From Flavimobilis massiliensis (GTDB lineage Bacteria > Actinomycetota > Actinomycetes > Actinomycetales > Cellulomonadaceae), in the NCBI RefSeq assembly GCF_900240335.1, contig NZ_LT964979.1, forward strand, positions 1,612,001 through 1,676,000: 64,000 nucleotides of DNA. The letters run 5' to 3'. Positions 41,753 to 51,998 of this stretch are shown in pieces. A model generated the notes under the pieces. That model had not been told where the DNA came from. It saw nothing but the letters and a program-made list of their open reading frames with translations, and did not search any database. Numbering within the stretch: position 1 is the first letter of the stretch; each line of letters begins with the position of its first letter. Made by a program: the position numbers and the translations under genes.

Positions 41753-43032
41753 GCGGCCACCAGCCGTCGCATGAGCCGCGGCAGGTCCTTCGCGGAGCCG
41801 AGCGTCGCGACCGTGAGGAGGTTGCGGGTCTGCAGCGTGAGCTCGTGGTCTTCGCCGACCGACACGATGACGGTGCGGACTCCGGCGGGCACGTGCGCGG
41901 CCCGCGCGCGCAGCTCAGGGGCGTCGAGGCTCGAGCCCGTGACGATGAGAGCGAGGGACGCGTGCGGCACGGTGCGAGCGATCTCCTGGGTCACGGGTGC
42001 TTCGTCGGGCTCGCCGTCGCGTAGTTCGATGCCTGCGCAGTCGTCGAGGAACGACGGGGGCGTCGTCGAGCGCAGGGTGCGTGTCGCGGTGAGCGCGGTG
42101 ACCTCGAGCTCCTCGCGGAGCGCCTGCTGCCCGATCGACGCGTAGACGGTGACGGCGAGCTCGAACTCGTCCTCGTCGCGGTAGTCGGCGAGCGTGTCGA
42201 CGAGCCCGAGCGCGGTGTGGGTGCGGCGGGTGTCCTCGAACTGTCGGACCATGAGACGCCCGAGGCGCGCGGAGGACCGCCAGTGGATCGACCGGCGATC
42301 GTCACCGGGCACGTACTCGCGCAGTGCGTGGAACGACATGTCGTGGTCGGAGACGACGCGGGTCGCCTCGCCTTCGAGGTCCCGCAGGACGCCCGTGCGG
42401 GCGGTGCCGAGTGACACCGTGTGGGGGTGGACGTAGAGGTGCTCGGGTTCGGTCCACATGACCTGCCGACGGACGAGGCCGAGCGCGTCGCCGCGCACGG
42501 ACCGGACAGGTCCGACGGTGAGGACGGACCGGCGCGCACCCGCGACCGCGAAGACCTCCTCGAACTCGGCCTCGGAGGCGAGCGAGGGAAGGTCGACGTC
42601 TGCCTGCCCTGCGCCGACGGGCAGGACGATGCGGGCGGGCAGGGTGCGTGCCCGGCCGACGTTCGTCACCTGGAGGCGGCCGACGGCCCGCTCGCCGACG
42701 ACGATGCGGTGGTCGGCGAGGTCGAGCTCGACCCGGTACGTGGACCGTCCGAGCGTGAGGATGATCGAGATGAGGAGGAGCGCGGCGAGCGTCGCTCCCC
42801 CGACGACGAGCTCGTCCCAGCCGAAGTGCCGTCCGAGGAGGAGCCCGCCGAGGGCGCCGACGAGCACGATCCAGCCGAGGGGGCTGATATGACGGCCGAT
42901 CCATGCGCTGGCCCGGCTCAGGGGCCCGGCGGCGCGCCGGGCCCGGACGCCGAGGTCGCGGGCGTGGGCGCCTGCGGCGCGCACGCCCGACCGGGTGCGC
43001 GCTCCTGCGGCGCGCAGGTCGCGTCGAGCCAT
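41749..43032 (-). CDS. DUF58-domain protein
   Basis: A 427-residue protein. A basic N-terminus and two adjacent transmembrane segments (residues about 48-90) precede a beta-rich region and then the DUF58 motif R-E-Y-V-P-G-D-D-R-R-S-I-H-W-R-S-S-A-R. The C-terminal part has a von Willebrand A-like fold. DUF58 proteins nearly always accompany MoxR ATPases, and the pair is thought to act as a chaperone-like system for assembling extracytoplasmic or cofactor-bearing complexes. It begins 1 bp after the moxR stop and overlaps the next gene by 4 bp. Confidence 0.9.
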   Translation of the reverse strand: MARRDLRAAGARTRSGVRAAGAHARDLGVRARRAAGPLSRASAWIGRHISPLGWIVLVGALGGLLLGRHFGWDELVVGGATLAALLLISIILTLGRSTYRVELDLADHRIVVGERAVGRLQVTNVGRARTLPARIVLPVGAGQADVDLPSLASEAEFEEVFAVAGARRSVLTVGPVRSVRGDALGLVRRQVMWTEPEHLYVHPHTVSLGTARTGVLRDLEGEATRVVSDHDMSFHALREYVPGDDRRSIHWRSSARLGRLMVRQFEDTRRTHTALGLVDTLADYRDEDEFELAVTVYASIGQQALREELEVTALTATRTLRSTTPPSFLDDCAGIELRDGEPDEAPVTQEIARTVPHASLALIVTGSSLDAPELRARAAHVPAGVRTVIVSVGEDHELTLQTRNLLTVATLGSAKDLPRLMRRLVAA

Positions 43033-43033
43033 G

Positions 43034-43999
43034 TCAGCCGACCCGCTCCACGGGCGGTGCGGTCGTCGCGAGCACGTCCTGGATGATCTCGGGCGCGGTG
43101 ACGCCCGCGAACTCGGACTCGACATCGAGGACGAGCCGGTGCGCGAGCACGGGCTCGGCAAGGTCCTTGACGTCGTCGGGGACCACGAACGCACGACCCT
43201 GGGCAGCAGCCCACACCTTGGCGCAGCGCACGAGCGCGAGGCAGCCACGCACGGACACGCCGAGTCGCGTGCGCGTGTCGGTGCGCGTCGCCTCGGCGAG
43301 CCGCGAGATGTAGTCGAGGACGGCGTCGTCGACGTGGACGTCGGCCGCCATGTCAGCCATGTCGGCGACCGCGTCGGTCGTGATGCGGGGGCGCAGCCCG
43401 GCCGTGCGGTCGCGCGTCGCGGAACCCGCGAGGATCTGGACGGTCGACGCGTGGTCGGGGTAGCCCAGGGATGTCTTGATGAGGAATCGGTCGAGCTGCG
43501 CCTCGGGGAGCCGGTACGTGCCTGCCTGCTCGATGGGGTTCTGGGTCGCGATGACCATGAACGGGCGGCCGACGGCGTGGGGCTCGCCGTCGACGGTGAC
43601 CCGTGACTCCTCCATGACCTCGAGGAGCGCGGACTGCGTCTTGGGCGACGCACGGTTGATCTCGTCGGCGAGGACGATCGACGCGAAGATCGGCCCGCGG
43701 TGGAACTCGAAGCGGTTCTGCCCCTGGTCGTAGACCGAGACACCCGTGACGTCCGACGGCAGGAGGTCAGGCGTGAACTGGATGCGATTGTGCGTGCCTT
43801 GAACCGTCGCGGCGAGCGAGCGCGCGAGCGACGTCTTGCCCGTGCCGGGCGCGTCCTCGAGGAGAAGGTGCCCCTCGGCGAGCAGCGCCGTGAACGCGAG
43901 GCGGACCGTGTGCTGCTTGCCGAGGACGGCCTGCGAGACGTTGTCGACAAGAGTCTCGAAGGTCTCACGGAACCAACCGGCCTGCTCGGGGGTGATCAC
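43034..43999 (-). CDS. MoxR-family AAA+ ATPase
   Basis: A 321-residue AAA+ protein. Walker A is D-A-P-G-T-G-K-T-S-L, Walker B is L-A-D-E-I-N-R-A, sensor 1 lies in I-A-T-Q-N-P-I-E-Q, and an arginine-containing D-R-F-L-I-K-T follows. The C-terminal lid domain is complete. MoxR proteins remodel or activate partner complexes together with VWA/DUF58 proteins, as encoded next door. GTG 43999 follows GAGGAGAA. A gap of 80 bp separates it from the giant gene upstream, the only non-overlapping junction of more than 10 bp in the operon. Confidence 0.93.
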   Translation of the reverse strand: MITPEQAGWFRETFETLVDNVSQAVLGKQHTVRLAFTALLAEGHLLLEDAPGTGKTSLARSLAATVQGTHNRIQFTPDLLPSDVTGVSVYDQGQNRFEFHRGPIFASIVLADEINRASPKTQSALLEVMEESRVTVDGEPHAVGRPFMVIATQNPIEQAGTYRLPEAQLDRFLIKTSLGYPDHASTVQILAGSATRDRTAGLRPRITTDAVADMADMAADVHVDDAVLDYISRLAEATRTDTRTRLGVSVRGCLALVRCAKVWAAAQGRAFVVPDDVKDLAEPVLAHRLVLDVESEFAGVTAPEIIQDVLATTAPPVERVG

Positions 44000-44079
44000 A
44001 GTGCGTTCTCCTCAGGAGGTCCGTGCCGCAGGTGCGGCGTCATGCGGGTCGTGCGTGGGCGAGCGGTGCAGGTGCGGCG

Positions 44080-47000
44080 TCAGGCGCCGGCTTCGGCTCC
44101 GTCGGCGGGTTCGTCGGTCGGCTGGTCGGTAGGCTCCGTCGGCGTCGGGTCGGGCGTCGGTGGCGGAAGAACCTCGAACGTCGTCTCGCCCCACGCAGTC
44201 GCCTTGAGGTCCTTGTCGAACGGCCGCTTCCCGACGATGCGCACCTTGACGTTGTAGTTCCCAGGGTCGAGGTTCTCCCACGTCTGCTGCAGCGTCTCGA
44301 CATCGGTGATCTTCACGATGGTGTCCTCGGTGCACGTCGCACCAAGGCACACCTCGTAGCGGTCGAACTTCCATGGGGGGCCCACGGACGGCTTCGTCCA
44401 CGAGACGCCGTAGGTGCCGGACGGCAGCCCTGTGAGGAGGTTGACGGTCGGGGCTCCCGGCTCGCCGATCTGCGGGATCCTCACGTCGGCTGTGGTGACG
44501 GCATCATTCTGGTCGGCCTTCGACACGACCGCCTTCACGACCACCTGGTCGTTGTGGCTCAACCACTCGGTCGCGGCGCTTGCGAGTGTGACGGACTTGC
44601 CGATGTCGAGCTGTCCTTCCGACACGACCGAGCCGTTGACGGTCAACGTGTAGCTCGTCGACGCGCTGCCGCCACCGATCTCGTCCCGACCCGGGGCGGT
44701 GACGACGACCTCGTACTTTCCGGCGCTCGCGTTCTTTACGTCGATCGTCGCAGGCTTGGCTGCAGTGAAGACCTCGACCCCGGGGATGGATGCCGGGTCC
44801 GAGCAGACCGGGCTCGAACCCGCCTCAGGCACCGTGCACGCGCGCACGACGATCGTGGGCGACGTCGTCCCGCCGTCGAGCCCACCGACCGTGAACTCCC
44901 TCGACGTCACCTTCGTGGTCTTGTCGCCGACCTTCACCTCGTAGTGGTCAAGCGAGATACCGGCGCCGCCCAGGTTGTCAGGGGGAGTCCACCGATAGGT
45001 CGCCTGACCGTCAGCGAACGGACGGAACGTCGATGGTGTGGCCGGGCTCCCTGAGACCGCGCTCGGCGCCGCCCACGTCCGCACGGTCGTGCGGCCGGGT
45101 GCGCCCTCGCCAGCCTTGTTCGTCGCGACGACCTTCACCGTGTAGGTGACGCCGTTGCGCACGCCCTCGAGGCGCACGCTGGTCTCGCCGGTCGTCGTCC
45201 TGGTGATCGTGTTGCCGCCACCCTCAGGGGTCGCGGTGACCGCGTAGCTCTTGATCGCTCCGCCGTTGTCCGGCGCCTTGTCCCACGAGACGTTGACGAC
45301 ACCGTTGCCGATCTTGCTGTCGTTGCTGCGCGTCGCCGTCACGACCGGCGCCCCCGGAACCCCCGCGGGCACCTCGGTCGTGATCGGCGACCACGGCCCT
45401 TCCTGGTCACGGCTCGAGACCGCGCGCACGCGCACCGAGTACGACTCGCCGTTGCGCAGGCCCGTGAACGTCCGGGTGAGTGCCGTCTCGTCGACGACGC
45501 CCGGTGCGCCCGTGCCACGCAGCTCGATGCGGTACTTCGCGATGGGTGACCCTTCGGTCGCCGGCTGGTTCCACGACACCGTGAGCTCGCCGTCGCCGAA
45601 CTTCGCCTGCGGCGCCCCGGGCGCCTCGGGCAGCGTGTCAGGCGTCGCCGGCCCCACCGGGGCCGAGAGCTCCGACGCGCCGATCTCGTTGACGGCCTGC
45701 ACGCGGAACGTGTAGTCCGTGCCGTTCTTCAGCTCGGTCATCGTGCAGCTCGTCGACGCGCAGGACCTCTCCTTGCCCGTCTGGTCGACGACGACGTAAC
45801 CCGTGATGGGCGCACCGTTCGCGGCGGGCGCGAGCCACGAGAGCTCGACGGTCCTGTTCCCGACCGCACCGACCGTGAGACCCGTCGGGACGTCGGGTGC
45901 CGCGCGGACGTTGAGGACGATCTGACCGCCGACCTCACGCGCCGGGTCGTCCGTCTCGTCGCGGACCGCGAAGCGCACCGTGAGCCGACCGACAAGGTTC
46001 GCAGGTGGGGTGACCGTGACGCTCGACGCACTGATCGACACCGGCACGGACACGCCGCCCGTCTCGTTCGCCGCGGACACGACACGCAGCGGACGATCGA
46101 ACGGGTTGAACGCGCCCTCGAGCACGTTGAAGGTCACCGCCTCGCCAGCCGCCACGTTGCGCTCGATGTCCGAGACGCGCGCCAGCTGCCTGTCGGACGC
46201 GAGGACACGGAAGTCGATCTGCGCGGGCAGGCTCTGCCCCTCGCCGTAACCGATGGCGAGGCTCACGGTGCCGACCGCTCCCCGCGTCGCGCCCGGCGCG
46301 GCCGCGAGCGTCAGCACCGAGCCGGAGAGCGTCGCCGTCACACCTGACGAACCGTTCGGCGCCTGGACGATCGAGTAGGTGTACCTGTTCTGCTCGGGCG
46401 TCATGCCCTCCGGACCGACCGTCACACGCGTGAGGTCGAGCGAGATGGGCGCGCCACCCTGGGCGACCTCGATGAGCCGCGGTTGGAACGTCGGCGGAAC
46501 CGTCGCAGTCGCGAAGACGGTGATCGGCAGCGAGATCGTCGCCGTGCGCGTCCCGAGCATCCCGACGGGCCCGTCGACGACGTCGAACGTGATCGACGCC
46601 GGTCCGCCCTGGAAGGCCTTGTCGGAGACGTACCGGAGCGTCGTCTCGTCGACGATGAGGCTCGAGCCGTCGCTGCGCGTCGCCGTCACCGACTGCTCCG
46701 ACGCGATGCGCGCCGTCTTGCCCGGCCCCACCTGAACGAACTCCGCGATATCGATGAGCAGTTCCTCGCCCGCTCCCACCCGCAGGTCGCGCGCCTTGGG
46801 ACGCTTGACCGGCGGGAAGTCGCCGAGCGCAGGCACGGTGACGAACGCGTACGCGTGCGCCCCCTCGGCCTCCGGCCGCGTGTTCGTGAGGAGGAACGGC
46901 ACGGTGCGGGCCGTCGGGCCGAGCGTCACCTCGACCTTGCCGTCGACCACGCGCGCCTGGTCCGCGTGGGACGCCGGCACCGACAGCGCAAGGTCCGACA

Positions 47001-50000
47001 GCGGACCTGACGGATTGACCGCGACTGCGAGCACGTCGACCTTCACCGACGTCTTCTCGATCGTCTCCGTCGCGGGCACGACGACGTCGTTCGCGATCGG
47101 CGGCAGGATCCGGGCGTCCGTCGAGACGACGATCGCGAGCGTCGCCGTCGCCCACGCCCCGAACTCGTTCGAGACGCGGTACGGCACGTTGTACGTGCCC
47201 GGCTTCTCCGGGGCCACAGCGACGATGCGCCGGCCCTCGATGCCGAGCTCCGTGATGCCGTCGACCGGCTCGAGCGGTGACGTGAGCGTCAGCTCACCAC
47301 CCGACGGGTCGACGTCGTTGAGGAGGACGCGCACCTCGACGCGCTCGCCCGGCCGCACGCGCACCTCGTCGTCGCGCGCGACGATCGCCGGGGGGTCCGC
47401 GGGCGCCTTCGCGATGCCGACACGCACCGTCGCGACAGCACGCTGGCCCACCCAGTCCTCGACCGCGTACGTGAAGGTGTCCGTGCCCGACGAGTCCGGG
47501 AACGCCTCGTACTCGAGGTAGTCCGCGCCGGACGAGACGACGACACCCTTCGTCGGCGCGGATGCCTGCCCGAGCAGCTGCACGCCGTCACCGTCGTCGT
47601 CAATGCCGATGAGCGGGATGATCACACGGACGCGCTGGCCCGCGAACACCCGGGCCTCGACGTCCTGCGGACGCGGCGGTGCCTTCGTCGCCGGGTCCGA
47701 CGCCCGGACGTTGATCGTCACGCGCGCCGCGGCCTCGTTGCCGTGCGGGTCGACGACGGCGAAACGGGCCGTCACCGTCGACGGCGACGACGGCGCCTGG
47801 AAACGCAGGACGTCCCCCGAGACGAACATGAGGCCGTCAGACGGCTCCTCGACGAGCGTGCCGCGCAGCGACACCTTGTCACCGTCCGGGTCGGACGCGC
47901 TCTCGAGCACCGGGATCGTCACGACACCGCCCGTGCGGACGGTGACCTCGACGTCCCGCGCGACCGGGGCGCGGTCCTTCGACTCCGCAGCCCTCGGAAT
48001 GACGAGGATCTCCCCCGTCGACTCCGCGATGCCGTTCGAGACCGTGTACCGGACCTTCTCCGGGCCCTCAAGCCGGCGCGTCGCCGTGATGCGCAGCAGC
48101 TCGTGACCGAGCACGCCGAGCCGCAGCGCCGACCCCTCCTCGGCGCGGACCGACGTGAGCACGAGCACGAGCCCGTTGGGGTCGGTGTCGTTGGCCGTCG
48201 GCGAGATCGTCACCTCACCGCCGTTCGGCAGCATCGCACGGTCGCTCACCGCGACCGGCGGCAGGACCGACTCCGGACGTTCGACGACCTCGATGCGCGC
48301 GAGGCCGCGCGTCGTCTGGGAACCGGCCGACACCGTGAACGGCACGTAGTACGAGCCTGCAGCCGGGGCGGAGAACATGAACGTGCCCGTCGAGAGGTCC
48401 GGCGTCACCTCGACACCTTCGACCGCGTCGACCGCCGTGAGCGTCACCGGGGCCACCGTCGTCGGCCTGACCGCCGCGAGGACGTCGACCTGCACAGGCT
48501 CGCCGACGAACGTCTCGGCGAGCAGCGGGTCGAGCTGCGGTGCGAGCGTGCCCGCCGCACGCACGTCGACGAGGACCTCGCCCTCGACCGGCTCCGTCGT
48601 GCCGTCCGTGACGCGCACGGAGACGCGGTGCCGACCGAGACGGTCACCCGCCTGGAAGCGCAGCAGCCCGTCCTGGCGCGACGTCACCTGGGCGCCCTCG
48701 CCCGTGCTCGCGCCGACGAGCCTGAGGTCGTCGCCGTCAGGGTCAAGGAACGAGGAAAGGACGTCGACCTCGGTGGCGGCGCGGGCCTCGACCTGCGCGA
48801 CCGGCACGCGGACCTGGGTCGGTGCGCCGTCGTCGCCGTCGGGCGTCACCCGGATCCGCACGGTCGACGCAGGCGGTGTGCCCCGTCGGCGGCCGTCGGA
48901 CACCGTGTAGTTGAGCGTGTACGTGCCGCTCGCGCCCGGCTTGACGACGACCTGCAGCGATCGGCCGCCGGCGATCGCCTGGATGTGGCCGACCTCTTCG
49001 GGGAGGGGGTCGATCGACGCGACGGTGAGGACACCGCACTCAGTGTTGACGTCGTTGTCGAGCACGGGGAGCACGGTCGTACGGCCTGCTCGGACCCCGA
49101 ACTCGTCAGGTTCCGGCATCGGCTCGGACTCCTCGTCGCGGCACGTGTCGACCGCGTCGTCCTTCTCCTGGTCCTGCGCGTCCGAGTCCTTCTCCGTCTC
49201 CGCCTCGGTGCGGTCCTCGATGTCCTGCCAGTTCGGCGTGAGCATCTGCGGAACGTCCTCGGGGAGCCACATCATGCCGCCGACGACGTCGTTGAGGACG
49301 ACGATCCCGCGGTTGACGCGGAACCGCAGCTGGGTCGAGGGCGTCATGCCCTCGAGGCTCTCCACCTGGTCCTCCTGGCCCGCGCACCTGCGCAGGTAGC
49401 TCGCCGTCGGCGTCGACCAGGCACCGTACTCGCAGCCGCGCGCGACGACGGGCGCCGCAGCCGCACCGGTCGCGCCGGGCGCGACGAGCTCGACGTCGCC
49501 GCCCGACGACGGGATGCGCACAAGGTTCGTGGTTGTCGCGACGAGGACCGCGTCGTGCGCCGGCCCCGTGAGCTGGAGAATAGGGTCCGCACCCGCCGCC
49601 GAGACGTCGCTCGACCAGCCGTCGCCGTAGAGCGTCGTGCCCGCGAGGACGACGAGCTGGTCACCGACAGCCGCAGCCTGGACCGGCTGCGCGATGCCGC
49701 CGACCATCGCGTCGACGCCGCCCGGCGGGTTCGGTGCGGCAGCGAGCGCGGCCGTCACGGCCTCACCCGCGTCCTTCATCGTGCCGTCCTCCGCGAACGT
49801 CAGCGCCTCGTCCTGGAGATCACCCCGGTGCACGGCGCCCGTCGCGGGGTCGAGGGCCACGACGTCGCCCGTGTCGGTCGCGACCGCGACCGCCCCCGCT
49901 CCGAGCGTGAGCGTCGCCGACTCCGGCTCGAGCGAGAGCGCGCCGAGGTCCGTGGTGCGTCCTGCCCACACGTGCCCGTCGGCCGACGTCACCGCGTACG

Positions 50001-50400
50001 AGCCGCCCGCGACCGAGACACGTTCCGTACCGCCGACCTCGATCGCGCTCGTGAGCGCGACCGCCGCCGGGTCGACGAGCGTGAGCGCGCCTGGCTCGAC
50101 GAGCACGACGTCACGCCCGGACTGCAGCACCTCGAAGACGTTGCCGCCCTGCGCCACGAGTCCGCCGTCGAGCTCCTTGACCTGCGAGCTGTACCGCGCG
50201 AGCTTCTGCTGGTTGCGGTACGTCAGCCACACGCCTCCGTCGTTGAGTTCGACCTGCTCGACGGTGACGCCCGGGTTGACGAGCGCGAGCGTCGCGAGGA
50301 CCGCGGGCACGAGGCCCACGGCCGAGTACGTCGCCCACCGGCGCCGCGGGGAGAGACCCGCGGCCTTGTCGAGCTGCCGTGCGCGTCGCGTCGTCGTCAT
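44080..50400 (-). CDS. Giant membrane-anchored protein with Ig-like/cadherin-like and fibronectin type III repeats
   Basis: A 2106-residue surface protein. A short cytoplasmic tail and one transmembrane segment (residues about 20-42) precede a beta-propeller-like region of about 350 residues. About ten Ig/cadherin-like repeats follow, many carrying D-P-D-G-D or D-x-N-D motifs that could bind calcium. Then come about five fibronectin III domains (for example V-E-L-S-W-L-A-P; L-T-V-S-W-N-Q-P; V-N-V-S-W-D-K). The C-terminus is a Pro/Thr/Asp-rich tail. ATG 50400 overlaps the kinase stop by 4 bp; M-T-T-T-R-R-A-R is the sensible start. It is probably the structural output of the operon, its assembly helped by MoxR/DUF58 (inference). 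Confidence 0.88.
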   Translation of the reverse strand: MTTTRRARQLDKAAGLSPRRRWATYSAVGLVPAVLATLALVNPGVTVEQVELNDGGVWLTYRNQQKLARYSSQVKELDGGLVAQGGNVFEVLQSGRDVVLVEPGALTLVDPAAVALTSAIEVGGTERVSVAGGSYAVTSADGHVWAGRTTDLGALSLEPESATLTLGAGAVAVATDTGDVVALDPATGAVHRGDLQDEALTFAEDGTMKDAGEAVTAALAAAPNPPGGVDAMVGGIAQPVQAAAVGDQLVVLAGTTLYGDGWSSDVSAAGADPILQLTGPAHDAVLVATTTNLVRIPSSGGDVELVAPGATGAAAAPVVARGCEYGAWSTPTASYLRRCAGQEDQVESLEGMTPSTQLRFRVNRGIVVLNDVVGGMMWLPEDVPQMLTPNWQDIEDRTEAETEKDSDAQDQEKDDAVDTCRDEESEPMPEPDEFGVRAGRTTVLPVLDNDVNTECGVLTVASIDPLPEEVGHIQAIAGGRSLQVVVKPGASGTYTLNYTVSDGRRRGTPPASTVRIRVTPDGDDGAPTQVRVPVAQVEARAATEVDVLSSFLDPDGDDLRLVGASTGEGAQVTSRQDGLLRFQAGDRLGRHRVSVRVTDGTTEPVEGEVLVDVRAAGTLAPQLDPLLAETFVGEPVQVDVLAAVRPTTVAPVTLTAVDAVEGVEVTPDLSTGTFMFSAPAAGSYYVPFTVSAGSQTTRGLARIEVVERPESVLPPVAVSDRAMLPNGGEVTISPTANDTDPNGLVLVLTSVRAEEGSALRLGVLGHELLRITATRRLEGPEKVRYTVSNGIAESTGEILVIPRAAESKDRAPVARDVEVTVRTGGVVTIPVLESASDPDGDKVSLRGTLVEEPSDGLMFVSGDVLRFQAPSSPSTVTARFAVVDPHGNEAAARVTINVRASDPATKAPPRPQDVEARVFAGQRVRVIIPLIGIDDDGDGVQLLGQASAPTKGVVVSSGADYLEYEAFPDSSGTDTFTYAVEDWVGQRAVATVRVGIAKAPADPPAIVARDDEVRVRPGERVEVRVLLNDVDPSGGELTLTSPLEPVDGITELGIEGRRIVAVAPEKPGTYNVPYRVSNEFGAWATATLAIVVSTDARILPPIANDVVVPATETIEKTSVKVDVLAVAVNPSGPLSDLALSVPASHADQARVVDGKVEVTLGPTARTVPFLLTNTRPEAEGAHAYAFVTVPALGDFPPVKRPKARDLRVGAGEELLIDIAEFVQVGPGKTARIASEQSVTATRSDGSSLIVDETTLRYVSDKAFQGGPASITFDVVDGPVGMLGTRTATISLPITVFATATVPPTFQPRLIEVAQGGAPISLDLTRVTVGPEGMTPEQNRYTYSIVQAPNGSSGVTATLSGSVLTLAAAPGATRGAVGTVSLAIGYGEGQSLPAQIDFRVLASDRQLARVSDIERNVAAGEAVTFNVLEGAFNPFDRPLRVVSAANETGGVSVPVSISASSVTVTPPANLVGRLTVRFAVRDETDDPAREVGGQIVLNVRAAPDVPTGLTVGAVGNRTVELSWLAPAANGAPITGYVVVDQTGKERSCASTSCTMTELKNGTDYTFRVQAVNEIGASELSAPVGPATPDTLPEAPGAPQAKFGDGELTVSWNQPATEGSPIAKYRIELRGTGAPGVVDETALTRTFTGLRNGESYSVRVRAVSSRDQEGPWSPITTEVPAGVPGAPVVTATRSNDSKIGNGVVNVSWDKAPDNGGAIKSYAVTATPEGGGNTITRTTTGETSVRLEGVRNGVTYTVKVVATNKAGEGAPGRTTVRTWAAPSAVSGSPATPSTFRPFADGQATYRWTPPDNLGGAGISLDHYEVKVGDKTTKVTSREFTVGGLDGGTTSPTIVVRACTVPEAGSSPVCSDPASIPGVEVFTAAKPATIDVKNASAGKYEVVVTAPGRDEIGGGSASTSYTLTVNGSVVSEGQLDIGKSVTLASAATEWLSHNDQVVVKAVVSKADQNDAVTTADVRIPQIGEPGAPTVNLLTGLPSGTYGVSWTKPSVGPPWKFDRYEVCLGATCTEDTIVKITDVETLQQTWENLDPGNYNVKVRIVGKRPFDKDLKATAWGETTFEVLPPPTPDPTPTEPTDQPTDEPADGAEAGA

Positions 50401-51998
50401 GGGAAACACCCTTCGAGCGGTGTCGTCGACAGCTGGCCGTTGGCCCGCACGATCGAGACTTCGATGCACACGGAGTCCGTGCCCTCGGGCAGCGGGACGT
50501 CGACGTACGGCACCTCGACTCGCTCACGACGCTCGGAGTCCTCGAGACCCCAGAGGTAGCCGTCGCCGTCCTGCGCCGCGGGGTTCACCCACGTGAAGCG
50601 GACCGTGCCCGTGCCGATCTCCGTCGCCTGCAGCGTCGTCGGCGAGGGCACCCGGCCGGACGTGATCGTCGTCGGCTCCGGGCTCGGCTCGGCCGTCGGC
50701 GTCGTCACGGAAGGGCGTGGCTCGTCCGCGTCGCGTCCGAACGCGAGATAGCCAGCCCCGACGAGCACCCCGGCGAGCACGACCACCGAGGCCGCGACCG
50801 CGACCGTTCGGCCGGTGCCCCCGGACCGCGTCGGAGGCACGGACGGCGCGCTCGGCCCCGGAACCGGCGGTGGTGCGGGCAGGACGTAGCCGGGGGTCGG
50901 TGCCGGAAGGTGCGCGGGCACGGGGGCGCCGTGCGACGTCGCGTAAGCCGCGCCGAACGGTGCAGCCAGCGCGGGCACGGCCGGCTGCACCGGCTCCGGC
51001 GTCGGCACAGGCGCCGGTGCTGGCTCCTGTGCCGACGGGTCGATCGTGACGATCGGCCGGGCGCGCGTCGCCTCAGCACTCACCTCGGCCGACGTGTTCT
51101 GCACGCGCGGGACCGCGCGCTCCGTCGGGTCGAGGACGTCGATCTGCGTGGCCGTGAGACCGAGCGACCGCTCGATCTGCTGGAGCGCGTGCGCGAACCC
51201 GACCGCCGTCGGGTACCGCCGGACCGGGTCCTTGCTCATCGACCGTGCGAGGACCGCCTGGAGCGACGTCGGCACGTCGTCGCGGTCGATGTTCGGCAGG
51301 GGCGACCGCTCGATGCGGTAGATGAGGTCAGCGGCACCGTTGGGCTGCCCCGCGATCTCGAACGGCGAACGGCCCGCGAGCATCGAGTAGACCGTCGCGC
51401 CGAGCGAGTAGACGTCGGCCCGCGTGTCGCCGTGCGGCTCCGACTGCAGGAGCTCGGGAGGCGACCATGGGATCGACATGCCCGTCCCCGCGGCGCCCGC
51501 GCCGCCCGTCGCCGCCGCGATGCCAAAGTCGGTGAGCGCGGGATACCCGAAGTCGGTCGTGAGGATGTTCGCCGGCTTGATGTCACGGTGGAGGATACCG
51601 AGGCGGTGCGCGGACTCGACCGCGGACGCGAGACGGATCCCGGTACGCAGCGTCTCCTGCACCGTGATGCGCTCCGTGCGGTAGCGGGCACCGATGCCGG
51701 GCCGCGAGCAGTACTCCATGACGAGGTACGGACGGCCGTCGGCCGAGATATCGGCGTGGTGGATTGTGACGATCGACGGGTGGTGCGAGAGCTGGGCCAT
51801 GAGGTTGGCCTCGGTCGAGAACCGGACGCGCGTCTCGTCGTCGAGCGAGCTCGCGAGGAGCACCTTGACCGCGACCGAGCGCGACGGAAGGTCCTGGCGG
51901 TACTCGAAGACGTCCGCGAAACCCCCGAGGCCGAGCAGCTTGACGTACTCGTAGCCGGGGATGTGCGGGGGAACTGCGGGTTCTCGACGTGCTCTCAT
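50397..51998 (-). CDS. Membrane Ser/Thr protein kinase with C-terminal FN3-like ectodomain
   Basis: A 533-residue Hanks-type kinase. The glycine loop is G-L-G-G-F-A-D-V-F, the ATP lysine K45 in V-A-V-K-V, the catalytic loop H-R-D-I-K-P-A-N (HRD at 137-139) and the metal site D-F-G (157-159). The usual A-P-E is S-P-P-E. A Pro/Ala-rich linker of about 120 residues leads to one transmembrane segment and a roughly 80-residue outer domain with an FN3-like core (V-R-F-T-W-V-N-P) and two Cys, in place of the PASTA repeats of PknB. It overlaps both neighbours by ATGA, between two FHA proteins, a phosphatase and the giant surface protein. Confidence 0.93.
   Translation of the reverse strand: MRARREPAVPPHIPGYEYVKLLGLGGFADVFEYRQDLPSRSVAVKVLLASSLDDETRVRFSTEANLMAQLSHHPSIVTIHHADISADGRPYLVMEYCSRPGIGARYRTERITVQETLRTGIRLASAVESAHRLGILHRDIKPANILTTDFGYPALTDFGIAAATGGAGAAGTGMSIPWSPPELLQSEPHGDTRADVYSLGATVYSMLAGRSPFEIAGQPNGAADLIYRIERSPLPNIDRDDVPTSLQAVLARSMSKDPVRRYPTAVGFAHALQQIERSLGLTATQIDVLDPTERAVPRVQNTSAEVSAEATRARPIVTIDPSAQEPAPAPVPTPEPVQPAVPALAAPFGAAYATSHGAPVPAHLPAPTPGYVLPAPPPVPGPSAPSVPPTRSGGTGRTVAVAASVVVLAGVLVGAGYLAFGRDADEPRPSVTTPTAEPSPEPTTITSGRVPSPTTLQATEIGTGTVRFTWVNPAAQDGDGYLWGLEDSERRERVEVPYVDVPLPEGTDSVCIEVSIVRANGQLSTTPLEGCFP

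Noticed and set aside
47743..50559. Plus-strand frame opposite the giant surface protein
   Set aside because: Composition is Arg/Asp-rich noise; the minus-strand frame carries the FN3 and Ig motifs.
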